A stretch of DNA of 57,660 nt from contig CASFGU010000020.1 in NCBI GenBank assembly GCA_949294395.1, positions 1 through 57,660 of the forward strand. The letters run 5' to 3'. Under the pieces are notes generated by a model. It was not told the origin of the DNA. It saw nothing but the letters and a program-made list of their open reading frames with translations, and did not search any database. Made by a program: the position numbers and the translations under genes. This stretch comes from an uncultured bacterium. GTDB taxonomy: Bacteria; Cyanobacteriota; Vampirovibrionia; Gastranaerophilales; Gastranaerophilaceae. Shown here piece by piece: positions 45,158 to 52,951 of this stretch; position 1 is the stretch's first letter; each line of letters begins with the position of its first letter.

Positions 45158-45847
45158 ATGAATAAAGGATTTACACTTGCAGAAGTGTTAATAACTCTCG
45201 GTATAATAGGAGTAGTTGCCGCAATGACCCTGCCGGCTCTTGTCAACCGGACACAGGGAAAAGAGCTTGAAGCCGGATTTAAAAAATCTTATTCTGTGCT
45301 TTCTCAGGCGGTACAGCGTATGCAATATGAAGAAGGACTTTCAGGGAATTGGGAAGACGAATTCGGGGCAAATACATTTTTACCGGTGTTAAAAAAATAT
45401 TTGTTAAATTATGTCAAGTGCAACGGGAAAAATTGTGTTGATGCCGATATAACAGTTGATGGAAGTACAGTTAAACGGGTATCAACTTATAAAACGTATA
45501 ATAAATCCCAAAACGTTACGATGGAGTGGTTTGATGAAGGTCAAATGATAATGGCTGACGGAATGTTTCTGATAGTAAATAATTCAGGCAATAAATTAAA
45601 CAACCTTGTTCTTACTGTTGATGTAAACGGGATAGCGAAAAAACCTAATCTCTGGGGGCATGATCTCTTTTCATTTCAGATAAAAGGAGGCAAAGTCCTG
45701 CCGATGGGACATCCTATGACTACTATTGACGATGCAATGTGGGGAAGTATGCCATGCGATATTGCAAACACTGACAGACATAACGGTATAGGATGTGCTT
45801 ACAAAGCGCTCACTGAAAAAGATTACTTCAAAAATCTCCCGAAATAA
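45158..45847 (+). CDS. Type IV prepilin-like protein D
   Basis: 229 residues from ATG 45158, chosen because GAGG lies 7 nt upstream and the signal MNKG is canonical; ATG 45146 is in frame. FTLAEVLITLGIIGVVAAM, NRTQGKELEAG, VDVNGIAKKPNLWGHDLF and the ending AYKALTEKDYFKNLPK match prepilin C closely, so the two are recent duplicates. Divergent from an XRE regulator. Confidence 0.88.
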   Translation: MNKGFTLAEVLITLGIIGVVAAMTLPALVNRTQGKELEAGFKKSYSVLSQAVQRMQYEEGLSGNWEDEFGANTFLPVLKKYLLNYVKCNGKNCVDADITVDGSTVKRVSTYKTYNKSQNVTMEWFDEGQMIMADGMFLIVNNSGNKLNNLVLTVDVNGIAKKPNLWGHDLFSFQIKGGKVLPMGHPMTTIDDAMWGSMPCDIANTDRHNGIGCAYKALTEKDYFKNLPK

Positions 45848-45890
45848 TTAAGTAGAAGGGGCGGTTGAAAGCAGTCCTCCCCTTGAATAC

Positions 45891-48653
45891 CTACAAAATA
45901 TCCATAGGATCTACATCAATCGCAAGCTTTATGTCTTTTGGCATTGTGATTTTATTCAGAAAGCTTGAGATAAAATTATGCCCTTTTTCTTCAAGCTTAT
46001 TTTTGATGATAATCTGGAACCTGTAATACCCGTTAATCCGCTCGATTACGCAAGGGGTCGGGCCGAGGACTTCAAGACGTTCGGAAATCCCGTATTTGTC
46101 AATCATCAGACATAATCTCATTGCAATTTCCTGAGCGGATTTTTCCGCGCGAAAGTTATTCGTCGAACTTATAATAAGTCTTATCATCTGGCTGAACGGC
46201 GGGTAGTCAAATTCTTCACGCGCAGCAATTTCGGTTTTGTAGAACTCCGGATAATTCTGGGATTTAGCACTTTCGAGGGCATAAAAATCAGGGTTATACG
46301 TTTGGAAAAACACGCGCCCTGTGAATTCGCCCCTTCCTGCGCGCCCTGCAACCTGCGTAAGCAATTGGAATCCGCGCTCGGAGGCTCTAAAATCCGGAAG
46401 GTTAAAGCTTGCATCGGCTGAAATTACCCCGACGAGGGTGACGTTCGGGTTATCCAGCCCTTTTGCAATCATCTGGGTACCGACTAAAATATCAATATCG
46501 CCCTTTTGAAACCGCTCCAGAAGCCTTACGTGCTCGCCCTTGCGCACCATAACGTCACTATCAACACGCTCGACATTGTAATCAGGATAAAGTTCTTTTA
46601 CATACTGTTCAATTTTCTGGGTGCCGGTGCCGCTGTTTTTCAGGGCATCCGAACCGCATTCGGGACAGACATCAGGGAAGCGTTCCACTTGATTACAGTA
46701 GTGGCATTTAAGCCGCTGGTCTTTGGCATGCCATATCATAGGAATCGCGCAATTGGGGCATTCAATTACATGTCCGCATGCCTGACACTGCGTAAACGTT
46801 GAAAACCCGCGACGGTTTATAAGTAAAATTACCTGTTGTTTTTTCTCTAAAGTTTCGTTTATAGCGGTCTGCAGGGGTTTTGAAATAACACTTCTATAGG
46901 CGGCTTTTGAATGTTCCTGCATATTAATAACCGAAACCGGTGCAATGGGCGCGTTACGATAGCGGTGTTTCATTTCAAAGAGGTTTCCGGAATTAATTGC
47001 GCGATAGTAAACAGAAATATCAGGAGTCGCAGACCCTAAAAGCAGCGGGCAGTTATGGAATTCTGCAAGTTTTTGCGCAACGACTTTTGCGTCATACCTC
47101 GGCGCAGGGCTTGTCTGCTTATAAGCCCCCTCATGCTCCTCGTCAATTATAATAAGTCCGATATTTTTTAGCGGCGCGAAAACAGCAGACCTTGCGCCTG
47201 CCAGAATTTTTATATCGTCTTTGTAAAGTCTTTGCCAGACGTCATACCTTTCGCCGTCAGAAATACTGCTGTGCCAGATTGCAACGTCTTTTGTTCCGAA
47301 TTTTTTTGCAAGCCTTTTGGTTAGTTGCGACGCAAGTGCGATTTCCGGCGCAAGAAAAAGAACATTTTTCCCTGATTTAATTGTGTCATCAATAAGCTTA
47401 AAATAAACCTCAGTTTTACCGCTTGCGGTCACGCCGTGGAGAAGCATTACAGGCGGAGTTTCATTCTGACCCCTCACCCGGGACTCCGTCCCACCCTCTC
47501 CCGCAAGGGGAGAGGGTTCTAACGCTTTTAATACCACATCCAAAACACTCTCAATATCTTGAAATAAATCATTGTTCCAAAATCGTAATACTTTAAAGCC
47601 TTGTTTTTCAAAATAATTTTGGCGAGCTTTATCTTTTTCTATATTTTTATTTTCATTATGGTGACCGCCATCCAGTTCAATAATCAATTTTTTCTCGTAA
47701 CATACAAAATCTGCAATATAGTTATCTATAGCCTCCTGACGTCTGAACTTATACCCGTTAAGCTGTTTATTTTTCAGATAAAACCACAGTAGATTTTCAG
47801 CATCTGTCATACATTTTCGTAATTCTTTTGAATAGCGAAGAGTTTTTTCGGTATAAAAATGACGGGCTTTTACTCCCTCTCCCCTTGCGGGAGAGGGTTG
47901 GGGTGAGGGGTTATTGTATTCCTCTATCTTCTTCTTTATCCCCTCGTACGCAGAAAGCTGCTCGCCTTCAAGCGCTGCAAGAGGCTCTGTTGTTTCAATT
48001 CTCAAAATATCCAGCGGATTCCTGTAAATTTCCTCTGTCGAAATTTTCAAACATCCTGCAGCTTCAAGTTTTTTAATTGTCTGACGCGTAGTTTTCGCGT
48101 ATTTTTCAAACATTACAACCGGCATCTTCCCGCTTGATTTTAGTTTTTCAAGCACTTCAAGCTGTCGTTTTGTCGCGCCCTCAAAACTTACAAATTCAAC
48201 AGTTTGTTCGGTTTTTGAAACCTTTTCAATAAGCTTTAAAGGTATTGCCGCATTCAAAACCGTTACCAAATCACAGCAGTAATAATTCCCGACCCACTCA
48301 AGAAGTTTTAAATAATCAATTGAAAAAAGCGGGGTTTCATCTAAAATCTTATTGATTTTCTTCGCCTTAATCTCTTCGGGCAGATAATCCGAAAACCCCA
48401 CGCAAAAAGCATTAATAAGCCCCTGCCTTCCAAACGGCACCAGTATAGCCTGCCCGATTTGAATTTTGTCCTTCATCTCATCGGGGATTAAATAACTGAA
48501 AGTCTTTACGCCAAGTCCTTTAATATTTACTAAGGCAAGAGCGTACTTTGGTTTAATGGTGGAATGGTTAATAGGTTGAACGGTTAAATTATTTTGATTA
48601 AATAATAAAGATTGTTTCGTTTTATTATTATTATTTTCAAACCTTTCACCCAT
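45891..48653 (-). CDS. priA: Primosomal helicase PriA with an internal DUF559 nuclease
   Basis: PriA reloads the replisome at stalled forks. 920 residues against about 730 usually. Residues 35-245: DNA-binding and winged-helix domains (LALVNIKGLGVKTFSYLIPD). Helicase: Walker A GVTASGKT (407-414), IIDEEH, eight zinc-binding Cys (CQACGH...CPNC...CHYC...CPEC), and GTQMIAKGLDNPNVTLVGV. Between them, residues about 248-397 are an inserted block holding a DUF559 nuclease. The first 33 residues include LTVQPINHSTIK, encoded by a dispersed intergenic repeat; no better start is visible. 25 nt after the PC4-like gene. Confidence 0.93.
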   Translation of the reverse strand: MGERFENNNNKTKQSLLFNQNNLTVQPINHSTIKPKYALALVNIKGLGVKTFSYLIPDEMKDKIQIGQAILVPFGRQGLINAFCVGFSDYLPEEIKAKKINKILDETPLFSIDYLKLLEWVGNYYCCDLVTVLNAAIPLKLIEKVSKTEQTVEFVSFEGATKRQLEVLEKLKSSGKMPVVMFEKYAKTTRQTIKKLEAAGCLKISTEEIYRNPLDILRIETTEPLAALEGEQLSAYEGIKKKIEEYNNPSPQPSPARGEGVKARHFYTEKTLRYSKELRKCMTDAENLLWFYLKNKQLNGYKFRRQEAIDNYIADFVCYEKKLIIELDGGHHNENKNIEKDKARQNYFEKQGFKVLRFWNNDLFQDIESVLDVVLKALEPSPLAGEGGTESRVRGQNETPPVMLLHGVTASGKTEVYFKLIDDTIKSGKNVLFLAPEIALASQLTKRLAKKFGTKDVAIWHSSISDGERYDVWQRLYKDDIKILAGARSAVFAPLKNIGLIIIDEEHEGAYKQTSPAPRYDAKVVAQKLAEFHNCPLLLGSATPDISVYYRAINSGNLFEMKHRYRNAPIAPVSVINMQEHSKAAYRSVISKPLQTAINETLEKKQQVILLINRRGFSTFTQCQACGHVIECPNCAIPMIWHAKDQRLKCHYCNQVERFPDVCPECGSDALKNSGTGTQKIEQYVKELYPDYNVERVDSDVMVRKGEHVRLLERFQKGDIDILVGTQMIAKGLDNPNVTLVGVISADASFNLPDFRASERGFQLLTQVAGRAGRGEFTGRVFFQTYNPDFYALESAKSQNYPEFYKTEIAAREEFDYPPFSQMIRLIISSTNNFRAEKSAQEIAMRLCLMIDKYGISERLEVLGPTPCVIERINGYYRFQIIIKNKLEEKGHNFISSFLNKITMPKDIKLAIDVDPMDIL
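47469..47911 (-). mobile_element. In-frame DUF559 nuclease insertion bounded by inverted hairpin repeats
   Basis: The block of about 443 bp starts and ends with inverted copies of a repeat (47469-47520 and 47873-47911) containing the hairpin CCCTCTCC...GGAGAGGG and a CCCCTCACCC edge. They are translated as PSPQPSPARGEG and EPSPLAGEGGTESRVRG. Between them lies a complete DUF559 domain with MTDAENLLWFYLKNKQLNGY, KFRRQ, NYIADFVCYEKKLIIELDGG and KVLRFWNNDL. Its PD-(D/E)xK residues (Asp in ADF, Glu in IELDGG) are intact. It interrupts PriA about ten residues before Walker A and keeps the frame. No clear target duplication seen. Confidence 0.8.
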
Positions 48654-48678
48654 TCCACCAGCAACCTTTCAACCGATT

Positions 48679-48912
48679 TTACTCTTCTGCCATGAATTCT
48701 TTTTTAGCTTCTTCAATCGCGTCAGACAAAATATCAAGCTGATCAGGTGCAAAAGTTACGCCCTTCTTTGTCGGAAGCCATGTTGCACCTTCATCTGTTG
48801 TATAATAAATTCTCAAGTTAAAATAACTTCTTCCTTTGTATTCGCTCACTGAAATCTGCAATTGTTCTGTATCGCTTCTTTCGATTGTAGCCAAAATTTT
48901 TGCGTCTGCCAT
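48679..48912 (-). CDS. PC4/p15-like single-stranded DNA-binding protein
   Basis: 77 residues. The fold KILATIERSDTEQLQISVSE, YKGRSYFNLRIYYTTDEGAT and WLPTKKGVTFAPDQLDIL matches the transcriptional coactivator PC4/YdbC family: a four-strand sheet plus C-terminal helix that binds single-stranded DNA. GGAGAG precedes the ATG. It lies 25 nt before priA, so it may assist fork restart or transcription. Confidence 0.75.
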   Translation of the reverse strand: MADAKILATIERSDTEQLQISVSEYKGRSYFNLRIYYTTDEGATWLPTKKGVTFAPDQLDILSDAIEEAKKEFMAEE

Positions 48913-49269
48913 TCTTTCTCTCCTTATAAACTAATTACTAAATAATAATAACACGGAAAATATTTTTTTGATAAAATTACTTTATGCGAATTATATATAA
49001 GTTTATACTAAATAATATCAAATTGTCACCCCTGAAATAAATTCAGGGCAGGCTCTGAACTCGTTTCAGGGTCTCTGTGTTTAGAGATGCTGAAACAAGT
49101 TCAGCATGACAGTTTGCGCATATTTAGTGTAAACTGCGATATAAATCCCTTACTTATCTAAAGATAGGAATTTATGTTTTCGAGGCGATAGCGGGAGCAG
49201 AGCGGGAGCGTGTCCGAGAAAATATAAATTCCTATCTGAAAAAATTCAAAAAAAAAGGAGAGTTTAATT
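48913..49269. repeat. Intergenic region of hairpin repeats upstream of dapB
   Basis: No gene. It holds TGAA/TTCA hairpins of the dispersed family (CCCTGAA-TTCAGGG at 49030-49048; a CTCTGAAC...TTCAGGG arm near 49055; GATGCTGAA-TTCAGCATGAC at 49087-49110) and a core hairpin at 49162-49237. The dapB Shine-Dalgarno AAAAGGAGAG lies at the right end. Confidence 0.7.
49162..49237 (+). repeat. Core-hairpin repeat, copy 6
   Basis: Arms AGATAGGAATTTAT and ATAAATTCCTATCT pair perfectly around the conserved core with GCGGGAGCAGAGCGGGAGCG. The arms share no sequence with copies 2 or 4. Confidence 0.75.
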
Positions 49270-50019
49270 ATGATAAAAATAGCAGTATGCGGCGCATTAG
49301 GAAAAATGGGAAAAGAAGTTGTAAAAACGGTTGAGGAATGTTCCGAAACTGAACTTGTGGCAAAAATTGACATCGCAGGCGATGACACCTATAAATCTAT
49401 AGAAGAAGCGCATAAGTCTGTAAAATTTGACCTGCTGATAGATTTCACCCAGCCGAAATCCATCTTTGAAAACGCAAAATACTGCTTAACCAATGAAATA
49501 AAAATCGTAATCGGCACAACAGGACTATCTGATGAACAGATTGCGGAATTGAGGGAATTATCAGAAAAAAATAACACAGGATGTCTTATTGCACCGAACT
49601 TTTCAACAGGCGCAGTTTTAATGATGATGTTTGCCAAACAGGCTTCCAGATACTTTGACAACGCAGAAATCATAGAACTTCACCACAATCAGAAAAAAGA
49701 TGCACCGTCCGGAACCTCAATTAAAACAGCACTTATGATGTCAGAAGAAAAAGAAACCTTCACAAAAAATAACTGCCCTGAAACAGAAACAATTAAAGGC
49801 GCCAGAGGCGGAATTTCTTATTCGGATATTCATATCCACTCTGTCAGAATGCCGGGGTATATCGCATCACAGGAGGTAATCTTCGGCTCCGCAGGACAAA
49901 TCATGACAATCCGCCACGACACTATGGATAGAAATTGCTATATGCAGGGCGTCATGCTCGCAGTAAAACATGTTTTTGAGAAAAACGACTTCACCTACGG
50001 GCTTGAAAAAATTTTATAA
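49270..50019 (+). CDS. dapB: 4-hydroxy-tetrahydrodipicolinate reductase DapB
   Basis: The NAD(P)H-dependent reductase of lysine/diaminopimelate synthesis. 249 residues. Dinucleotide motif VCGALGKMGKEV, GTTGLSDEQ, the catalytic IELHHNQKKDAPSGTS with His-His and Lys, and GARGGISYSDIHIHSVRMPG are present. AAGGAG lies 8-9 nt before the ATG. asd, from the same pathway, lies 1.3 kb downstream in the same direction, separated by an XRE/prepilin pair. Confidence 0.96.
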   Translation: MIKIAVCGALGKMGKEVVKTVEECSETELVAKIDIAGDDTYKSIEEAHKSVKFDLLIDFTQPKSIFENAKYCLTNEIKIVIGTTGLSDEQIAELRELSEKNNTGCLIAPNFSTGAVLMMMFAKQASRYFDNAEIIELHHNQKKDAPSGTSIKTALMMSEEKETFTKNNCPETETIKGARGGISYSDIHIHSVRMPGYIASQEVIFGSAGQIMTIRHDTMDRNCYMQGVMLAVKHVFEKNDFTYGLEKIL

Positions 50020-50169
50020 GTCTTTTTGGTCGGGCAGATACGCCCGACCTACATCACTTACCCTCACCTTGCCCTCTTCCAAAAGTAGAGAAGATTAGAC
50101 TTACCCACTTTTAAAGTGGGGATTGGGGGGCTCTTCACTTAATTGCACTTATCGTCCTATCGTCTTTAA
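50020..50169. repeat. Repeat block between dapB and the XRE/prepilin pair
   Basis: GTCGGGCAGATACGCCCGAC hairpin, ACTTACCCTCACC words and TTATCGTC/CGTC words of the dispersed vocabulary. CCCACTTTTAAAGTGGG forms a hairpin at about 50104-50120. No gene. Confidence 0.55.
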
Positions 50170-50385
50170 TTAAACCCCTTTAATTAATTCATTTATATCA
50201 ACATCCAGAACCCTTGCTATATCAATAATTTTTAATATAGTAGGGTTTTGTCGTGCTGTTTCAATAAAACTTATTGTAATTCGGGAAGTATCCACAAGTT
50301 CTGCAAGTTCTTCCTGAGAAATCCCTTTTTTCATTCTTGCAAATTTAATATTCAATCCAAGGGTTTTCAAACGCTCATTAGTCAT
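50170..50385 (-). CDS. XRE-family transcriptional regulator
   Basis: 71 residues, a single helix-turn-helix: ARMKKGISQEELAELVDTSR, ITISFIETARQNPTILKIID, DVDINELIKGV, close to the compact Cro/CI-like regulators of YozG type. Divergent from prepilin E, whose start is only 53 bp away; a long dyad fills the gap. Probably represses its neighbour and itself. Confidence 0.88.
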   Translation of the reverse strand: MTNERLKTLGLNIKFARMKKGISQEELAELVDTSRITISFIETARQNPTILKIIDIARVLDVDINELIKGV

Positions 50386-50390
50386 AATTT

Positions 50391-50432
50391 ATATTTTATA
50401 GGGTTGACAATATTTAAACTATAAAATATAAT
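50391..50432 (+). promoter_or_regulatory. Promoter of prepilin E flanked by an 11-bp dyad
   Basis: TTGACA (50404-50409), 17-bp spacer, TATAAT (50427-50432); the ATG at 50439 begins 6 nt later. ATATTTTATAG (50391-50401) and CTATAAAATAT (50419-50429) are perfect inverted repeats, one abutting the -35 and one overlapping the -10. An obvious operator for the divergent XRE protein. Confidence 0.75.
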
Positions 50433-50438
50433 AAAATT

Positions 50439-51161
50439 ATGATTAATATATTTAACAAAAATAAGACATACATAACAAAAAAAGGATTTACTTTATCTGA
50501 AGTCTTAATAACCCTCGGAGTTATCGGAGTTGTAGCGGCTATGACACTGCCGGCATTAACAGCAAAAGTAAACCATATAATAGCAGTCAATAAATTAAAG
50601 AAAATGTATTCAACACTATCTCAGGCAATGATGTTTACAATTGCTAAAAACGGGGAATATTCCGCACTCGGAATTGTTGACGGAAATATTAACAGTATAA
50701 AAAACTGGTATAATTATTACTTAAAACCGCAGTTAAAAATAACAAAAGAGTGTCTTGATACTTCAGGCTGCTGGGCTCAAACGACAAAAACTCTTAATGG
50801 CGGCACTCCTGATTGGCACAGACCGGGTATAGGTATCGGGAATACTATCATACTGGCAACTACGGTTGACGGTTACACCATAGATATTGACGTATATGCC
50901 AGAACAGATAATAAATTCGGCGTAAATATGAAAAATGATTATGTTGCGATTTATGTTGATATAAACGGATTAAAAAAACCAAATGTAATAGGAAAAGATA
51001 TTTTCGCATTTGTTTTTAGTGAAAAAGGATTTATTCCTGCAGGACGGGATTTAAGTGATGACGAAGTTAATTTAAATTGCAGCAGCAACGGTAACGGTTA
51101 TTTCTGTTTCGAAAAAATTATGAGAAATGGTTGGAAAATTCCTGAAGAAAACAGATGGTAG
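50439..51161 (+). CDS. Type IV prepilin-like protein E
   Basis: 240 residues. A longer leader (MINIFNKNKTYITKKG) than the other prepilins, then FTLSEVLITLGVIGVVAAM with Ser in place of Ala. The globular domain has VDINGLKKPNVIGKDIFAF near the end. No Shine-Dalgarno; the -10 box ends 6 nt before the ATG, so the transcript is probably leaderless. Divergent from an XRE regulator; the pair sits between dapB and asd. Confidence 0.87.
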   Translation: MINIFNKNKTYITKKGFTLSEVLITLGVIGVVAAMTLPALTAKVNHIIAVNKLKKMYSTLSQAMMFTIAKNGEYSALGIVDGNINSIKNWYNYYLKPQLKITKECLDTSGCWAQTTKTLNGGTPDWHRPGIGIGNTIILATTVDGYTIDIDVYARTDNKFGVNMKNDYVAIYVDINGLKKPNVIGKDIFAFVFSEKGFIPAGRDLSDDEVNLNCSSNGNGYFCFEKIMRNGWKIPEENRW

Positions 51162-51229
51162 TTAATTTTCTTTACAAAATTATCTCCAAAAATTTTTTTA
51201 CTGATATAATATAAGAACCTACTGCATGA

Positions 51230-51300
51230 TAGACAGCAGGTCGGATTTACTAATCCGGCAAAAAAAGGTAAGCCACGCACAAGCTCGCGAAGGTGGGGAA
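51230..51300. repeat. Dispersed repeat between prepilin E and asd
   Basis: GGTCGGATTTACTAATCCGGC, the same hairpin word as at 6.03, 6.3 and 20.26 kb, followed by an AAGCTCGCGAAGGTGGGG stretch. With the block at 50020-50169 it flanks the XRE/prepilin pair. Confidence 0.55.
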
Positions 51301-51345
51301 GAGAAGTCGTCACCGGATTAGAAAAAGGATTGTTGAGGAGATATA

Positions 51346-52362
51346 ATGAGAAAACCAAACATTGCAATTTTAGGCGCAACAGGGGTTGTTGGAAGAGAAA
51401 TTACAAAAATCGTTGACGAATTAAACATTGATTTCAACGAAATAAAATTCCTATCAAGCGCAAAATCAGCAGGAACAAAATTTGAATTTCAGGGAAAAGA
51501 ATATACAGTTGAAGAAGCAAAACCAGAAAGTTTTGACAATGTAAATATCGTCCTTGCCTCGGCAGGCGGCTCAACATCGCAGAAATTTGCACCGGAAATT
51601 GTTAAACGCGGCGGGGTTCTCATTGATAACTCAAGCGCTTTCAGAATGGAGCCTGACGTTCCGCTTGTAATCGCTTACGTTAACGACGAAGATTTGAGAA
51701 AACATAAAGGTATCATAGCAAACCCGAATTGCTCAACTTCCCAGTTAATGCTTGTCCTCAAACCTTTGCATGAAAAAGCAAAAATCAAAAGATTAATAGT
51801 TTCGACTTATCAGGCGGTTTCAGGCGCAGGGCTTGCTGCGATTAACGAACTTACTGAAAACACTAAAGCAACCCTCGAAGGTAAAGATTTTGAAAACAAA
51901 TGTTTCAAAAAACCGATTTCCTTCAACGTAATCCCGCAAATAGATATATTTTGCGAAAACGGTTATACAAAAGAAGAAATGAAAGTAGTAAACGAAACTA
52001 AAAAAATTCTTCACCTGCCTGAAGATTTACCTATCTCATGTACAGCCGCAAGAGTTCCTGTCTACAACGGGCACTCGGAAGCTGTCGACATTGAGTTTGA
52101 AGAAGAAATTACGCCTGATGAAGTGAGAGAAATCTTAAAAAATTCTTTCGGGATAAAAGTAATTGATAATCCTGACAACTTTGAATATCCGACAACGCGC
52201 GATGCCTCGGGAGTAGACCCTGTTTTTGCCGGCAGAATAAGAAAAAATCTTGCGTTTAAAAACGGGATTTCTCTCTGGTGCGTTGCCGACAACCTCAGAA
52301 TAGGAGCCGCACTGAATACAGTAAGGCTTTGTAAAAAAGTTATAGAGATGGGATTATTCTAA
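51346..52362 (+). CDS. asd: Aspartate-semialdehyde dehydrogenase
   Basis: Reduces aspartyl phosphate to aspartate semialdehyde, feeding lysine/DAP, threonine and methionine. 338 residues. NADP motif GATGVVGREI, the active-site Cys in NPNCSTSQL and ARVPVYNGHSE are present. GAGGAG lies 5-6 nt before the ATG. It probably formed a unit with dapB before the intervening pair arrived (inference). Confidence 0.96.
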   Translation: MRKPNIAILGATGVVGREITKIVDELNIDFNEIKFLSSAKSAGTKFEFQGKEYTVEEAKPESFDNVNIVLASAGGSTSQKFAPEIVKRGGVLIDNSSAFRMEPDVPLVIAYVNDEDLRKHKGIIANPNCSTSQLMLVLKPLHEKAKIKRLIVSTYQAVSGAGLAAINELTENTKATLEGKDFENKCFKKPISFNVIPQIDIFCENGYTKEEMKVVNETKKILHLPEDLPISCTAARVPVYNGHSEAVDIEFEEEITPDEVREILKNSFGIKVIDNPDNFEYPTTRDASGVDPVFAGRIRKNLAFKNGISLWCVADNLRIGAALNTVRLCKKVIEMGLF

Positions 52363-52389
52363 ATCCCGCAGTTATATCTGGAGGAGAAA

Positions 52390-52611
52390 ATGTCAATAAA
52401 AATCAACCCCGTAAAACCCTTTGTTCAAGCAGCAAAAAAACAAGCCCCTAAAATAAATATAGGGAAAAACGGTCTGCCGCTTGAAGCCCCGCTTCCCGAT
52501 TACAGGGAAAAAAGAGCAATTGAAATGCTTAACCCTTCCGCGCCTATGCAGAATGCCCTGAATAAAATCGAAGTAACAACTCAATACATAAAAAATATTA
52601 TTAAAAAATAA
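52390..52611 (+). CDS. Small hypothetical protein (lineage-type N terminus)
   Basis: 73 residues, starting 27 nt after asd with GGAGGAG 4-5 nt upstream. MSIKINPVKPFVQAAKKQAP resembles the short proteins with NP(V/I) starts seen in this lineage. Basic and proline-rich, with a helical C-terminal end. Unrecognised. Confidence 0.65.
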   Translation: MSIKINPVKPFVQAAKKQAPKINIGKNGLPLEAPLPDYREKRAIEMLNPSAPMQNALNKIEVTTQYIKNIIKK

Positions 52612-52680
52612 GCAAAAATATTTAATCACGGGGTTTATAATTTCAGAATTTACCCCTGAAAAACTTAAAGGATGAAAACC

Positions 52681-52812
52681 ATGGAAAAAACTAAAAATTC
52701 AAAAACAGCACTGATGACAAAAGAACCGGAACAAAAAAAAGAAGATAAGAAAGAATATGACATTCCGCGTACAACGATTGAGATGCTTGAACAAACTCTT
52801 CAGATAGCTTAA
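52681..52812 (+). CDS. Candidate small protein, 43 aa
   Basis: AAAGG lies 9 nt before an ATG that opens MEKTKNSKTALMTKEPEQKK, then an acidic/basic stretch and DIPRTTIEMLEQTLQIA. A GGGGT/ACCCC hairpin precedes it (about 52631-52656). No family recognised. Highly charged, probably disordered. Confidence 0.4.
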   Translation: MEKTKNSKTALMTKEPEQKKEDKKEYDIPRTTIEMLEQTLQIA

Positions 52813-52951
52813 AAATGTATGCCATCATACCTGCTTCTGCAGCGGAGGGATGACAACTGCAAAGGCATGATTTGATTTATAATATTTTTCTGCTAAAATT
52901 TATTTATGACAGCAGACTGAGGAATATCTGCAGCCGCTAAGGATTAAGGAT

